From contig RFSU01000153.1 in the NCBI GenBank assembly GCA_009923795.1, forward strand, positions 1 through 5,581: a DNA stretch of 5,581 nt. The letters run 5' to 3'. Under the pieces are notes generated by a model that did not search any database, had not been told where the DNA came from, and saw only the letters and a list, made by a program, of their open reading frames with translations. This DNA is from Sphingomonadaceae bacterium. GTDB lineage: Bacteria; Pseudomonadota; Alphaproteobacteria; Sphingomonadales; Sphingomonadaceae. A program made the position numbers and the translations under genes. Of this stretch, positions 5,305 to 5,581 are shown piece by piece; within the stretch, counting starts at the first letter, position 1; every line of letters starts with the position of its first letter.

Positions 5305-5581
5305 ATGGCGAGATTTGAACAGAAGACTTCGGCCCGACTGTCCCCGGCACCAAACAGCGTGTTGGCCTCGATGTGTTGATGGATGTGCTGCCCATTGGCG
5401 GATCGGCCGTCGCGGCGCTCATCGGCAGTTATCTCGCTTGGGAAGCCCGCAATCTCGGAATGCCCAAATCCGCAATTGTCCGCATGGCCGGCACTATCGG
5501 CGTCGATGCGCTTTTAGGGGCGATTCCCATCATCGGTGTCATCCCTGACCTGTTCTTCCGATCCAACAGCCGCAACCTCAA
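5305..5581 (+). pseudogene. DUF4112 family membrane protein, apparent 5' frameshift, incomplete at right edge
   Basis: The body reads (from 5325) DFGPTVPGTKQRVGLDVLMD and continues through hydrophobic segments, W-E-A-R-N-L-G-M, and D-L-F-F-R-S-N-S-R-N-L to the window end. These are hallmarks of DUF4112, a family of small, probably membrane-embedded proteins of unknown function. The body is in the frame of base 5370. In that frame a TGA at 5316-5318 precedes it, and the first ATG/GTG/TTG is the GTG at 5373, already inside the conserved region. The only start with a good Shine-Dalgarno (AGGAG 5291-5295, 9-base gap) is ATG 5305, one frame off. It reads MARFEQK then TSARLSP and stops at 5377-5379. 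Adding one base near 5325 would give MARFEQK-DFGPTVPGTKQ, so a single-base deletion or sequencing error is the simplest reading. The alternative is re-initiation at ATG 5379, which overlaps that stop (TGATG), giving a truncated protein. Confidence 0.75.

Noticed and set aside
5315..5548. Plus-strand 77-codon frame starting at TTG 5315
   Set aside because: It overlaps the DUF4112 body in a different frame and encodes an Arg/Cys/His-rich sequence with no family resemblance.

Overview
The window looks like core chromosome of an alphaproteobacterium, most likely Sphingomonadales. The evidence is the gene order aroA-cmk-rpsA-ihfB, a class II (CP4-type) EPSP synthase C-terminus, an S1 protein beginning MASTANPTRDDFAALL, and a DUF4112 gene at the right edge. 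All genes lie on the + strand. Taxonomy is inferred from protein character and gene order only.

Layout. Bases 1-662 hold the 3' half of aroA (shikimate pathway). It overlaps cmk (659-1270, CMP/dCMP kinase) by 4 bases, ATGA. A 150-base gap with three GGAAA elements and a small hairpin leads into rpsA (1421-3127, six-domain ribosomal protein S1), which ends at a strong intrinsic terminator (3154-3192). An AT-rich 145-base gap carries an IHF-like site, an extended -10 promoter and an inverted repeat. It precedes ihfB (3338-3619, beta subunit of integration host factor). A complete tRNA-Leu(UAA) with encoded CCA follows (3681-3766). Immediately after it comes a gene for a lipoprotein related to family 5 (peptide/nickel-type) solute-binding proteins (3805-5256). 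The window ends inside a DUF4112 membrane-protein gene whose start and conserved body are in different frames (5305-5581).

The left two thirds are housekeeping functions: aromatic precursor synthesis, pyrimidine nucleotide recycling, translation and nucleoid architecture. aroA and cmk are translationally coupled, rpsA probably has its own leader-based control, and ihfB has its own promoter region. The right third is less standard: an orphan binding lipoprotein with no visible permease or ATPase, possibly read through from the tRNA, and an apparently frameshifted DUF4112 gene whose ribosome binding site can pair with an upstream hairpin arm.

No CRISPR array, insertion sequence, integrase or defence system is visible. 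The observations most worth checking are the DUF4112 frameshift, the hairpin masking its ribosome binding site, the inverted repeat over the ihfB promoter, and the rpsA leader.
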